From Hyphomicrobiales bacterium (GTDB lineage Bacteria > Pseudomonadota > Alphaproteobacteria > Rhizobiales > Xanthobacteraceae): a DNA stretch of 64,000 nucleotides. The stretch covers positions 62,001 to 126,000 of the forward strand of contig JAFKKG010000025.1 of NCBI GenBank assembly GCA_017305715.1, in the 5' to 3' direction. A program made the translations under genes and the position numbers. This document shows, piece by piece, positions 17,157 to 33,627 of the stretch (the stretch's first letter is position 1; the number at the start of each line of letters is the position of its first letter). The notes under the pieces were generated by a model. The model was not told the DNA's origin. It searched no databases and was given only the letters and a program-made list of their open reading frames with translations.

Positions 17157-17534
17157 ATGGCTGACTTACAGAAAATCGTCGACGACCTCTCGAGCCTGAC
17201 CGTGCTCGAAGCTGCCGAGCTCGCAAAGCTCCTTGAAGAAAAGTGGGGCGTGTCCGCCGCTGCCGCCGTTGCGGTTGCCGGTCCGGCCGGTGGTGGCGCT
17301 GCCGCCGCTCCCGCTGAAGAGAAGACCGACTTCACCGTCGTCCTGGCCGCCGCCGGCGACAAGAAGATCGAAGTCATCAAGGAAGTCCGTGCCATCACGG
17401 GTCTGGGCCTCAAGGAAGCCAAGGACCTCGTCGAAGGCGCGCCGAAGCCCGTCAAGGAAGGCGTCAACAAGGACGAAGCCGACAAGATCAAGGCCCAGCT
17501 CGAAAAGGCTGGCGCCAAGGTGGAATTGAAGTAA
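17157..17534 (+). CDS. rplL: 50S ribosomal protein L7/L12
   Basis: 125 residues in the classic layout: an N-terminal dimerisation helix ([23 protein letters not shown]), an Ala/Gly-rich hinge (about residues 40-56) and a C-terminal factor-binding domain with [18 protein letters not shown]. Several copies bind L10 and recruit EF-G, EF-Tu and IF2. The downstream spacer to rpoB is unusually long (517 bases) and structured. Confidence 0.98.
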   Translation: MADLQKIVDDLSSLTVLEAAELAKLLEEKWGVSAAAAVAVAGPAGGGAAAAPAEEKTDFTVVLAAAGDKKIEVIKEVRAITGLGLKEAKDLVEGAPKPVKEGVNKDEADKIKAQLEKAGAKVELK

Positions 17535-17554
17535 GCGCAGCTCGCTTCAATTCC

Positions 17555-17633
17555 ATCCCCGGACAAGCGAGGCGCAGGCCGAGTATGACCCGGGGATCTG
17601 CCAAAGTCGTGGATGGCCGGGTCAATCCCGGCC
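17555..17633. repeat. REP-like palindromic block
   Basis: ATCCCCGG at 17555-17562 pairs with CCGGGGAT at 17590-17597, and GGCCGGG at 17615-17621 pairs with CCCGGCC at 17627-17633. The GGATGGCCGGGTCAA wording is one I recall from Bradyrhizobium REP-like elements. Confidence 0.6.
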
Positions 17634-17700
17634 TTGACGAGCGAGGCAATGCAAAAGGCGTGCTATGGGACAACCAGATGCACGGCGTACACAGAAATGT

Positions 17701-17735
17701 GTGGGGATTCGAGGGCTTAACCCTCGAATCTCCAC
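17701..17735 (+). promoter_or_regulatory. 15-bp hairpin between rplL and rpoB (possible RNase III site)
   Basis: 17701-17715 pairs with 17721-17735 at all 15 positions (one G-T), with a five-base CTTAA loop. There is no T-run. In E. coli the rplL-rpoB spacer carries an attenuator and an RNase III cleavage hairpin, so an equivalent role is plausible here. Confidence 0.6.
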
Positions 17736-18051
17736 TATTGTCACCCCATATCGGGGCGGCAGCAGGAAAATGCGGTAGGCGGCGGGAACGGCAGGGTTCT
17801 CGGTGTAAGCCGTTGGGAGACAGTCAAATTTCGGGCTTTTTCAGTCCGTGAAGCGATGGTTGAGACGGGCGGGTGCAGTCATGCGCCCCGCGCGTCGTTT
17901 TGCGTTTTGAAGGTCCGGAGAACGGATTTGGGAGTTAATTCCTGAATTTGGGCTTTGTTCCGGCGAAGCGATTCGAAATTCAACCCGGGGGCGGCGGCAG
18001 TCGCGCTTCGGAGGGTTCGCCCATCAGGGGCGGCGAAAATGAGAGGCCACG

Positions 18052-22170
<4,119 letters not shown>

Positions 22171-22198
22171 CGCTTACGATTTCATGTCCGGCGCATCG

Positions 22199-22220
22199 GC
22201 GCGAAGCCTGGTCTTCGCGC
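22199..22220 (+). promoter_or_regulatory. Hairpin in the rpoB-rpoC spacer
   Basis: GCGCGAAG at 22199-22206 pairs perfectly with CTTCGCGC at 22213-22220 around a six-base loop, 29 bases after the rpoB stop. No T-run. It is a possible pausing or processing element. Confidence 0.55.
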
Positions 22221-22325
22221 AGGAGTGCCGGGCATTCGCACCCCGCTCGGACGTTGAGCAGGGCGCGCGCTGACAGAGAGTTTCGAATTTGCTGCCGGTG
22301 ACGATCGGCACGCGAGGAGAAGACG

Positions 22326-26525
<4,200 letters not shown>

Positions 26526-26550
26526 GTCCGAAAATTGACGATGTGACCAG

Positions 26551-26580
26551 AAAAGGCCGGCGCGAGCCGGCCTTTTTATT
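26551..26580 (+). terminator. Rho-independent terminator of the rpo operon
   Basis: AAAAGGCCGGC at 26551-26561 pairs with GCCGGCCTTTT at 26566-26576 around a GCGA tetraloop, and the T-run continues. It lies 25 bases after the rpoC stop. Confidence 0.92.
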
Positions 26581-26822
26581 GGGCATTCGCCGGCGCGCCA
26601 GCAGGGAGGAAGGCCATCGCGCTGCCGTTCGGCCCCGGGGCTGGAAATTTCAGCAGGATTGCGGAATTTTACCGGGCATTATCGCGCGCTGTGTGACCTT
26701 TGCTACATTGGTGCAACGCTTGGACCTGCTTTGTTCATCTTCCCTTCAGGGTGAAAAGCGCTTTTGCTAGGACAACTTAGGACCGGCCGCATTTGGGGCT
26801 GCTGGGAACTTGCGGAACTGAC

Positions 26823-28877
26823 ATGCTCGATCTTGCAATCGTAGGCGGCGGCCCGGGCGGGCTGATGAGCGCCTGGTATTTGAAAAAGAAGCTCGGCGAC
26901 CTCTGCCGCGTCACGATCTATGAGGCGTCCGACCGCGTCGGCGGCAAGATCGTGACCCGCAAATTCGACTCGGCGCCCGCGATGTACGAGGCCGGCGTTG
27001 CCGAAATCTACGATTATTCGATGACCGGCCCCGATCCGCTGCGGGAGCTGATCCAGCATTTCGGCCTGCAGACGATTCCGATGGACGCCGAGCAGGTTCA
27101 GTTCGACGGCGAACTGCTCAACGACGTGCCGGGCATGCGCCGCAAATATGGCGCGAAGACCGCGGCCGCGATCGAGGCCTTCCGCAAGCGCTGCACCGAT
27201 ATGATGTCGCCGATCGAGTATTATGAAGGAGTCGGCGCCCACGACAACGACCATCCCTGGGCCTACATGAACGCCGAGGAACTACTCGACAAATTCGTCG
27301 ACGATGACATCGCCAAGCGCTTCTTCAAGGTGATGGCCCGCTCCGACATCGCCACCGAGCCGCACAACACCAACGGGCTCAACGCGCTGAAGAACTTCGT
27401 GATGGATGTCGACGGCTATATCGGCCTGTATTCGATCCAGAACGGCAACGAACAACTGGTCGATTGCCTGCGCTCAGAAGTGAAGGCGGACATCCATCTC
27501 AACCATCGGGTGCTCAAGGTCGGCAAGACGCCGGCCGGCCGCTACCAGCTCAACATGATGAACGGCAAGGGGCCCGAGACGCGCGACTTCGACCTCGTGG
27601 TGATGTGCCTGCCGCATTCCTGGCTCTCGACCATGCGCTGGGACGGCGAAGAACTGCGCAAGTCGATGGTCAAGCACGTCGCCTATTTCGACCGGCCCGC
27701 GCATTATCTGCGGGTCTCGATCCTGTTCGACGAACCGTTCTGGAGCGAGAAGGTCCCCGGCGCCTGGTGGATGTCGGAAGCGTTCGGAGGCTGCTGCGTC
27801 TACAACGAAGGCGCACGCCATGACGTCGGCAAGCACGGTGTCCTGAACTGGCTGATCGCGGGTTCCGACGCGCTCGCGTTCGCCAATCTCGGCGACCAGG
27901 AACTGATCGACGCCGCGCTGAAGTCGCTGCCGGCATCGTTCGGCAATGCCCAGGATCATTTCATGGAAGGCAAGATTCACCGCTGGCTGTCGTCGGTGAA
28001 CGCGCTGCCGGGCGGCCTACCGGCGCGCGACGTCATGACCAACCACCGGCCCGAGCCGAAGCAGCATCCGGGGCTCGTCGTGGTCGGCGACTATCTGTTC
28101 GATTCGACGCTGAACGGACTGCTCGATTCATCCGACGCCGCCACCGACATCATCGTCACCGAGATGATGCGGCTGCGCCGCGCCCGCGCGCAGGCGGACG
28201 GCGCACTCTCGGACAAGATCGACCGCGAATATTTCGAGAATTACCGCGGGCTTGGCCCTTACAGCGAGGTCTGGAACCAGTTTACCGACCCGGACTACCT
28301 GACGAACCTGATCAAGATCGTCTGGAACCGGGCGAAGGGCTACAAGCTCCTGGTCGCCGGTTCCGCCAGCGGCCAACTGGTCGGCGCGTTGCGCGAGCGC
28401 GGGATCGACGCGTGGGGTATCGAGAACAACAAGGCGATCCATGCCAAGACGCCGAAGGCGCTGCAGAAGTTCAACAAGCTCGGCTCGATCGTCGATATGC
28501 CGTTCAAGGACGAGGCGTTCGATTTCGTGTTCGAAACCAGCCTCTGCCATGTCCCGGAAAAGCAGGTCTTGCGTGCGGTGTCCGAACTGAACCGTGTGAT
28601 GAGCACCGGTCTGATGTTCGGTTCGGTCACCTCGGACATGGCGCCGGCGCTGATCGACCGCTACGACCTGCTGCGCGGCGTCAAGAAGCTCGGCACCTGG
28701 TGGGAATGGTCGGAGTTGTTCTTCAGCAACGGATTCGACCTCTCGATGCATCGCCGCGACGTCACCGATGCGCTGTGGGCGGCGACGCTTGCCGCCAACA
28801 AGGGGCCGGGGCATTGGTACGCCGACTCCGACAGCTTGCGCTATTCGTTCTTCGACAAGGTGGAATCAGAGGACTGA
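26823..28877 (+). CDS. Flavin amine oxidase-like / methyltransferase-like fusion protein
   Basis: A 684-residue two-domain protein. Residues 1 to about 450 form an FAD-dependent oxidoreductase of the amine oxidase/protoporphyrinogen oxidase superfamily: dinucleotide loop IVGGGPGGLMSAWYL (GGGPGG at 8-13), the E-x-GG segment YEASDRVGGKI and a C-terminal FAD contact at LVVVGDYLFDSTLNG. From about 500 onward a SAM-dependent methyltransferase-like domain is visible: a degenerate motif I (VAGSASGQLVGAL), an acidic residue ending beta-2 (GIENN), and a motif II/III region (VDMPFKDEAFDFVFE, SELNRVM). The first motif lacks the usual E/DxGxGxG spacing, so methyl transfer is not certain. I use the ATG at 26823; an upstream TTG is weaker. 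It opens the non-ribosomal gene group between rpoC and rpsL and is followed by an ABC exporter. Substrate unknown. Confidence 0.8.
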   Translation: MLDLAIVGGGPGGLMSAWYLKKKLGDLCRVTIYEASDRVGGKIVTRKFDSAPAMYEAGVAEIYDYSMTGPDPLRELIQHFGLQTIPMDAEQVQFDGELLNDVPGMRRKYGAKTAAAIEAFRKRCTDMMSPIEYYEGVGAHDNDHPWAYMNAEELLDKFVDDDIAKRFFKVMARSDIATEPHNTNGLNALKNFVMDVDGYIGLYSIQNGNEQLVDCLRSEVKADIHLNHRVLKVGKTPAGRYQLNMMNGKGPETRDFDLVVMCLPHSWLSTMRWDGEELRKSMVKHVAYFDRPAHYLRVSILFDEPFWSEKVPGAWWMSEAFGGCCVYNEGARHDVGKHGVLNWLIAGSDALAFANLGDQELIDAALKSLPASFGNAQDHFMEGKIHRWLSSVNALPGGLPARDVMTNHRPEPKQHPGLVVVGDYLFDSTLNGLLDSSDAATDIIVTEMMRLRRARAQADGALSDKIDREYFENYRGLGPYSEVWNQFTDPDYLTNLIKIVWNRAKGYKLLVAGSASGQLVGALRERGIDAWGIENNKAIHAKTPKALQKFNKLGSIVDMPFKDEAFDFVFETSLCHVPEKQVLRAVSELNRVMSTGLMFGSVTSDMAPALIDRYDLLRGVKKLGTWWEWSELFFSNGFDLSMHRRDVTDALWAATLAANKGPGHWYADSDSLRYSFFDKVESED

Positions 28878-29005
28878 CCGGCCGCCGCCGGAGCTTCAAT
28901 TGTTTTGCCGAATTCATTCTGATCGCATAGGATTGCCGCGGTAGCATCCCCCGCTATCGCATTTCGATGTGCGGTCATGCCGGCCGTGCAGTATCAGTTG
29001 GTCTC

Positions 29006-31057
29006 ATGGCGCCAAAGCCTCCTTCTTCCGACGAGCAGAATCCCGCACCGGCGGACGATCCTGAGCTCGCGAAAAAACTCGCGCTGGAGGCGCTCGCTGC
29101 CGGCGGCAAGGAGGCCGCGGCAGCCCCGGAAGACAAGGACAAAAAAGACAAAGGCAAGGAAGCCGACGAGCTGGATGATGACGATGATGACGATGATGAC
29201 GACGAGGATCTCGTCGTCTTCACCGCCAAGGAAGCCGCCGGCGCGATGGCGACGGTTTACCGCTTCGTCAGGCCGTATCTTGGCACTCGGCGATACAGCA
29301 AACTGATTGCGTTCGTCGCGTTCGGCGTCCTGGTCGAGACGGCGTTCAACGTCATCATGCCGCTGAGCCTGAAGTTCCTGATCGACGATGCGCTCGGCGA
29401 AGAGGATTTCCAGGCCCTGTACACCATCCTCGGCGTGCTCGCGGTCGCCGGCATCCTCACCTCGATCGTAGCGGTCTGGTATGAGCGTTGGGATGCCCGG
29501 CTGGCGGCCGGCATCATCGCCGATGTCCGGGCCAACCTGTTCCAGCATGTCCAGAGCCTGCCGGCGTCGTATTTTGCCCGCACCAAGCGCGGTGAAATTC
29601 TCTCGCGCTTCTCGATCGACCTTTCCGCCTTCGAAGGCTCGGTGAAGACCTTCGCCAACAGCGCGGCGTTGCCGTTCCTGGAACTGGTTGCCGGCATTGT
29701 GCTGATGATGTTCCTGAACTGGCAGCTTGCGGCGGTGGCGCTGCTGGTGTTTCCGATCACGCTGATCGGGCCGCGGATCCTGACCCCGAAGGCGGTGGAG
29801 GCGAATTACCAGCAGAAGCTGAACGAGTCTGCCGTGCTCGCGGTGGTACAGGAAAACGTCGCGGCCCAGGCGGTGGTCAAGGCCTTCAGCCTGCAACGCC
29901 GCACGTTCGGCTGGTTCGCCCTGCGCAATGACGATGTGCGCCGCAAGACGGCCTCGGCGGTGTTTCTGTCGACCATGGTGGAGCGCACCGTCACGATCTC
30001 GGTGCTGTTGCTGCACCTCGTGGTGCTCGCGATCGGCGCCTATCTCGCCACCAAGGGCCAGATCACCATCGGAACCTTCGTGACGTTCGAAAGCGCGTTC
30101 TGGGAGGTTTCCTACAACATCGCCCATCTGATGCACTTCATTCCGGTGTCGATCCAGGCCGCCGCGGCGGTGCGTCACATCGAGGAATTGCTGGACGAGC
30201 CGACCCGCGGGGCCGACCGCGCCGGCGCACCCGAACTGCCGCGTATCACCAACGACATCACCTTCGATCGCGTGACCTTCCAGTATGAAGGCAGCGAAAC
30301 GCCGGTGCTCGACAATCTCAGCCTCAAGCTCAATGCGGGCAAGAGCATCGCGATCGTCGGTCCCTCTGGCTCCGGCAAGAGTACGCTGCTCAATTTGATT
30401 TTGCGTCTCTACCAGCCCGATGAGGGCAGGTTGACCATCGACGGTGTCGACGTCCGCCGCGTCACGCTGGAATCGCTGCGCCGAAGCATGGCGGTGGTGT
30501 TCCAGGAGAACATGCTGTTCAACATGTCGATCCGCGAAAACATCCGGCTCGGCAAGGAAGGCGCCAGCGACGAGGAGGTGGAGGAGGCGGCCAGGAAGGC
30601 CGAGATCCACCAATACATCATGAGCCTGCCGCAGCAATACGATACGTCGGTCGGTGAGCGCGGCGACACGCTGTCGGGCGGCCAGCGCCAGCGCATCGCG
30701 ATCGCACGCGCGGTGATCCGCAACCCGTCCGTCCTGCTGCTCGACGAGGCGACCTCCGCGCTCGACCAGACCACGGAAGCTGCGATCAATCGCACGCTGC
30801 TGAAAGTGGCGGAAGGGCGCACCATGATCTGGTCGACGCACCGGCTGACATCGGTGGTCGAAATGGACGAGATCATCGTGATTTCAAACGGCAAGGCGAT
30901 CGAACGCGGGTCACATACCGAACTGCTTGCGAAAAATGGCGTCTACCGCAAGCTCTGGGACGACCAGGGCCACAGGCCGCACAACGCGGCCGGTCAGGCC
31001 GACGACGACAATGAAGACGATGATGACGACGACGATGAGGATGACGACGAGGAGTGA
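29006..31057 (+). CDS. ABC transporter, fused permease and ATPase, with acidic termini
   Basis: A 683-residue ABC half-exporter. The cytoplasmic N-terminus is Lys/Glu/Asp-rich and holds an Asp/Glu tract at residues 52-68. A six-helix type-1 exporter membrane domain follows (about 85-385), then an ATPase domain with Walker A GPSGSGKST near 452, signature LSGGQRQR near 556, Walker B LLLDEA near 579 and the switch STHR. The protein ends in another almost purely acidic tract (about 666-683). I favour the ATG at 29006 because codons between it and an upstream ATG at 28967 are not GC3-biased. It probably works as a homodimer exporting a lipid, peptide or small molecule. It lies 128 bases after the oxidase-methyltransferase gene in the same direction. 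Confidence 0.9.
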   Translation: MAPKPPSSDEQNPAPADDPELAKKLALEALAAGGKEAAAAPEDKDKKDKGKEADELDDDDDDDDDDEDLVVFTAKEAAGAMATVYRFVRPYLGTRRYSKLIAFVAFGVLVETAFNVIMPLSLKFLIDDALGEEDFQALYTILGVLAVAGILTSIVAVWYERWDARLAAGIIADVRANLFQHVQSLPASYFARTKRGEILSRFSIDLSAFEGSVKTFANSAALPFLELVAGIVLMMFLNWQLAAVALLVFPITLIGPRILTPKAVEANYQQKLNESAVLAVVQENVAAQAVVKAFSLQRRTFGWFALRNDDVRRKTASAVFLSTMVERTVTISVLLLHLVVLAIGAYLATKGQITIGTFVTFESAFWEVSYNIAHLMHFIPVSIQAAAAVRHIEELLDEPTRGADRAGAPELPRITNDITFDRVTFQYEGSETPVLDNLSLKLNAGKSIAIVGPSGSGKSTLLNLILRLYQPDEGRLTIDGVDVRRVTLESLRRSMAVVFQENMLFNMSIRENIRLGKEGASDEEVEEAARKAEIHQYIMSLPQQYDTSVGERGDTLSGGQRQRIAIARAVIRNPSVLLLDEATSALDQTTEAAINRTLLKVAEGRTMIWSTHRLTSVVEMDEIIVISNGKAIERGSHTELLAKNGVYRKLWDDQGHRPHNAAGQADDDNEDDDDDDDEDDDEE

Positions 31058-31095
31058 GCGGGCAGGGCGGCTGACGTAAAGCCACCTCGACCGGG

Positions 31096-32301
31096 TCAGG
31101 CGAGCCGGCGGTGCCGCGGATGCCCGACGTTGCTGCGATTGTCGGCCGCCGATCCTCTCGAAGCGCGCTTGCGAACGGCCAGCAATGTTCCCTGCGCCAG
31201 CCTGACCAGGAAGCGGGCCCAGCGCTGGGCGCGCCAGGACAATCCACTATCGATCGACAGCGAGCGGAGGTGATAGGCCTTGGCCAGACATCGCGCCTCG
31301 CAGGCCTGCTTTTCGGAGTCCTCATAGAACTGCGAGATCTTGCCGGACGCCATGCCGTCAGTGGCAAGCCATTGCGGGATGTAGACATTGCACAGGCGTC
31401 CCACATCGGTGAACACCTTGGTGGTACCGGTGCCGGCGGCCGGGCAGGAGGTGGAGAACGCGTCACCCACCAGCACGATGCCGGGTTGCAGGTGCCCCTC
31501 GGTGACGCACAGGTCGGCCGGCCTGATCTTGATCGGACCGACGACCTTGAAGGCGCCCATCATGCGTTGCAAACCCGGCATCAGGGCGCGCATGGTCGCT
31601 TCGGGCGCCTTGCGGAATTCGGGCAGCCAAGGGTCGGTCATATCCCGGTACACCATCAGGTTGACGCGCATCGCGCCACCGATTGGAAACACCGAGAGAT
31701 AGGCCATACGGGCGCGCGTCCGCCCCGGCCAGTAGGTCAACGCCGGAAAATCAAACTGGGCGCGGCCTTGCGGCTCGACATTGAAGCCGAGCGTGATCGA
31801 ATGACATTCGCTGATGACGCGGCGCTTGATGCCCATCATATGGCGCAGGCCGATGTTCAGGCCGTTGGCGAGAACCACCAGCCGTGCCGAGATCTCCTCG
31901 TCATTGGACAGGACGATCTTCTGCCGCTCCGCGCTGTTCGTGATCGCGGAGGCCTTGGCTAAAATGGTTTCGACGCCGGCCGGGACCTGCGCCCGCATGG
32001 TGTTGACCAGCATGTCGTACATGATGCCGTGCTGGTCGCTGGGCTTGCGGGCGACGACATGCCCGAAGCGCGCTTCCCAGACTTCGCTGTCAAGCGTCGT
32101 CGCGTGCAAGGTCTGCTCGGCAAGGCCGGTCTTGCGCAAGAGGTCGAGCTGTTCGCCGCCGATCTTCTCGCAGCGGAGTTCGGGCGGGTAGACGGTGTGG
32201 GGATCGATCAGCAGCGCCGGAATGCCGGCGCGGCCCAGCATTGCCGCTGCGGTCGACCCGGCAAGTCCGCCGCCGACGATGGCAACATCCGTATACCGCA
32301 T
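31096..32301 (-). CDS. FAD-dependent monooxygenase-like protein, copy 1
   Basis: A 401-residue flavoprotein of the p-hydroxybenzoate hydroxylase/UbiH/halogenase-like group. The FAD dinucleotide loop is VGGGLAGSTAAAMLGRAG at residues 9-26, a LVVLANGLN segment sits in the middle, and the second FAD motif GIVLVGDAFSTSCPAAGTG appears about two-thirds along. No signal peptide or membrane anchor is obvious. It is a paralogue of the 401-residue protein at 33628-34833; the two flank the acyltransferase gene on the opposite strand. Halogenase-specific WxWxIP is not seen, so hydroxylation or epoxidation is more likely. It is convergent with the ABC transporter gene and divergent from the acyltransferase. 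Confidence 0.85.
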   Translation of the reverse strand: MRYTDVAIVGGGLAGSTAAAMLGRAGIPALLIDPHTVYPPELRCEKIGGEQLDLLRKTGLAEQTLHATTLDSEVWEARFGHVVARKPSDQHGIMYDMLVNTMRAQVPAGVETILAKASAITNSAERQKIVLSNDEEISARLVVLANGLNIGLRHMMGIKRRVISECHSITLGFNVEPQGRAQFDFPALTYWPGRTRARMAYLSVFPIGGAMRVNLMVYRDMTDPWLPEFRKAPEATMRALMPGLQRMMGAFKVVGPIKIRPADLCVTEGHLQPGIVLVGDAFSTSCPAAGTGTTKVFTDVGRLCNVYIPQWLATDGMASGKISQFYEDSEKQACEARCLAKAYHLRSLSIDSGLSWRAQRWARFLVRLAQGTLLAVRKRASRGSAADNRSNVGHPRHRRLA

Positions 32302-32357
32302 CCCGTTGGCCTTTCACCCAGCGAGCCTTTCTGCGCCGAAAAGACAAAGAAACCTTG

Positions 32358-32388
32358 AAAGTGATCCCGCTAAAAAGTGATCCCGCCA
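32358..32388. repeat. Short tandem duplication
   Basis: AAAGTGATCCCGC at 32358-32370 recurs at 32374-32386 with a 16-base period, in the divergent intergenic region between the first monooxygenase-like gene and the acyltransferase. It may be a doubled operator or chance slippage. Confidence 0.5.
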
Positions 32389-32412
32389 AACGGCTGCTCC
32401 GGCTCCGACTTA

Positions 32413-33612
32413 ATGGAAAAGCAATGTCGGGAGAACACGATCCGGCTTTCGAGGCGTTTGACCGAGGCATCGATCTTGACGGTCGCAGTAACGATTGATT
32501 CACCAACCCCGGACATCGGCCCGCAATGGGACGATCTGGTTCGGCGTGCCTCATCGAACGCCTTCATGAATCCCGCCGCCTTGGCGGCCGCCTGCGAAAT
32601 GAATTTCGCCAAAATCCGTATGCTGCTGGCCTGGGAGATCGTGGGCGTATCGCGCAAGCTCGTCGGCGTCTGGGCGCTGCAGTTGCGCAAACTGGCGCCG
32701 TTCTGGCCGATGGTGCTGGAAGCGCTGCCTTACAACTATGCCTTCCTGTCCAGTCCGATCGTCGATCCCGATTTCGCCGACGCGGTGATGGCGGCGTTCT
32801 TGGCTGCGATCGAGCAAACCCCGTTGCTGCCGAATGTCGTGAGCCTGAAATCCTTCGACGCGGAATCTTGCGCTTATGCCGCGATGATGAAGCTGCTGAT
32901 CGGACGTGGCGGGCAGCACCTCATACTGTCCGAGACCGCGCGGCCGTGCGTGACGCGAGAGTTCGGCGTGAAGCGGGCCGGGTCCACGCGCAAGAAACTG
33001 CGCCAGGACTGGAACAGGCTGTCGGCGCTTGGCGCCGTGGAGATTGTGAACGACCGGACGCCTGCGGCCGTCGAGCGGGCTTTCGAGACGTTTCTGGCGA
33101 TGGAAAAAGCCAGCTGGAAGGGCGAGCAGGGGACCGCGTTGTTGTCGGATCCCCGGGACGCGGCCTTCGTCAGGCGCTTGCTGCATCATCTGGCTGTCCG
33201 CGGCGACGCTTCGGTCGCCGTGCTGCGGATCAATGGTGAAGCCATCGCCGCCCAGGTGCTGATGTATTGCGGTCCGAGCGCCTACACCTGGAAAACCGCC
33301 TACGATGCGAAGTTCGCCAAATACTCGCCCGGTACCCTGCTGATCGACCGGGTCACCGAACAGCTGTTCGCCGGACCGGATATCATGCAGATCGACTCCT
33401 GCGCGGCGGAGGAGAGCTTCATGGCCCAATTGTGGGCCGGCCGGCGAACCATGGTCGACATGCTGATCGACATCGGACCCGGAAAATCGCTCGATTACCG
33501 AATGGAGGCCGGCCGGCAGCTTGGCTATCAGGGCCTGAGGGACCTGCGGGACCGGCTCCGTAACCGCCATGCGGCGCGCCCGAACGCAAGGCCGCACCAC
33601 GACGCGGCCTGA
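32413..33612 (+). CDS. GNAT acyltransferase, CelD/BcsL type
   Basis: A 399-residue protein resembling the CelD/FemAB-like acetyltransferase group (Acetyltransf_6). Characteristic segments are RKKLRQDWNRLSALGAVEIV, an AFETFLAMEKASWKGEQGTAL stretch and the acyl-CoA-side strand VAVLRINGEAIAAQVLMYCG with YTWKTAYDAKFAKYSPGTLL, then ID-x-CAAEESF. Relatives act in cellulose, exopolysaccharide or cell-envelope modification by N- or O-acylation. The start is uncertain: the ATG at 32413 is chosen, but the first 25 codons are less GC3-biased, and a start further in is possible. It lies alone on the plus strand between two minus-strand paralogous flavoproteins. Confidence 0.8.
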   Translation: MEKQCRENTIRLSRRLTEASILTVAVTIDSPTPDIGPQWDDLVRRASSNAFMNPAALAAACEMNFAKIRMLLAWEIVGVSRKLVGVWALQLRKLAPFWPMVLEALPYNYAFLSSPIVDPDFADAVMAAFLAAIEQTPLLPNVVSLKSFDAESCAYAAMMKLLIGRGGQHLILSETARPCVTREFGVKRAGSTRKKLRQDWNRLSALGAVEIVNDRTPAAVERAFETFLAMEKASWKGEQGTALLSDPRDAAFVRRLLHHLAVRGDASVAVLRINGEAIAAQVLMYCGPSAYTWKTAYDAKFAKYSPGTLLIDRVTEQLFAGPDIMQIDSCAAEESFMAQLWAGRRTMVDMLIDIGPGKSLDYRMEAGRQLGYQGLRDLRDRLRNRHAARPNARPHHDAA

Positions 33613-33627
33613 TAGGGCCGCCGGTCG

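Larger units (their letters stand above)
17535..18051. other. Long rplL-rpoB spacer
   Basis: 517 bases without a credible gene. It holds a REP-like block (17555-17633) and a 15-bp hairpin (17701-17735). The final 150 bases to the rpoB ATG show no clear promoter. Confidence 0.6.

Noticed and set aside
28994-30841. 615-codon minus-strand frame opposite the ABC transporter
   Set aside because: Shadow of the transporter; the poly-Ile/Val stretch is the reverse reading of the GAT/GAC tract.
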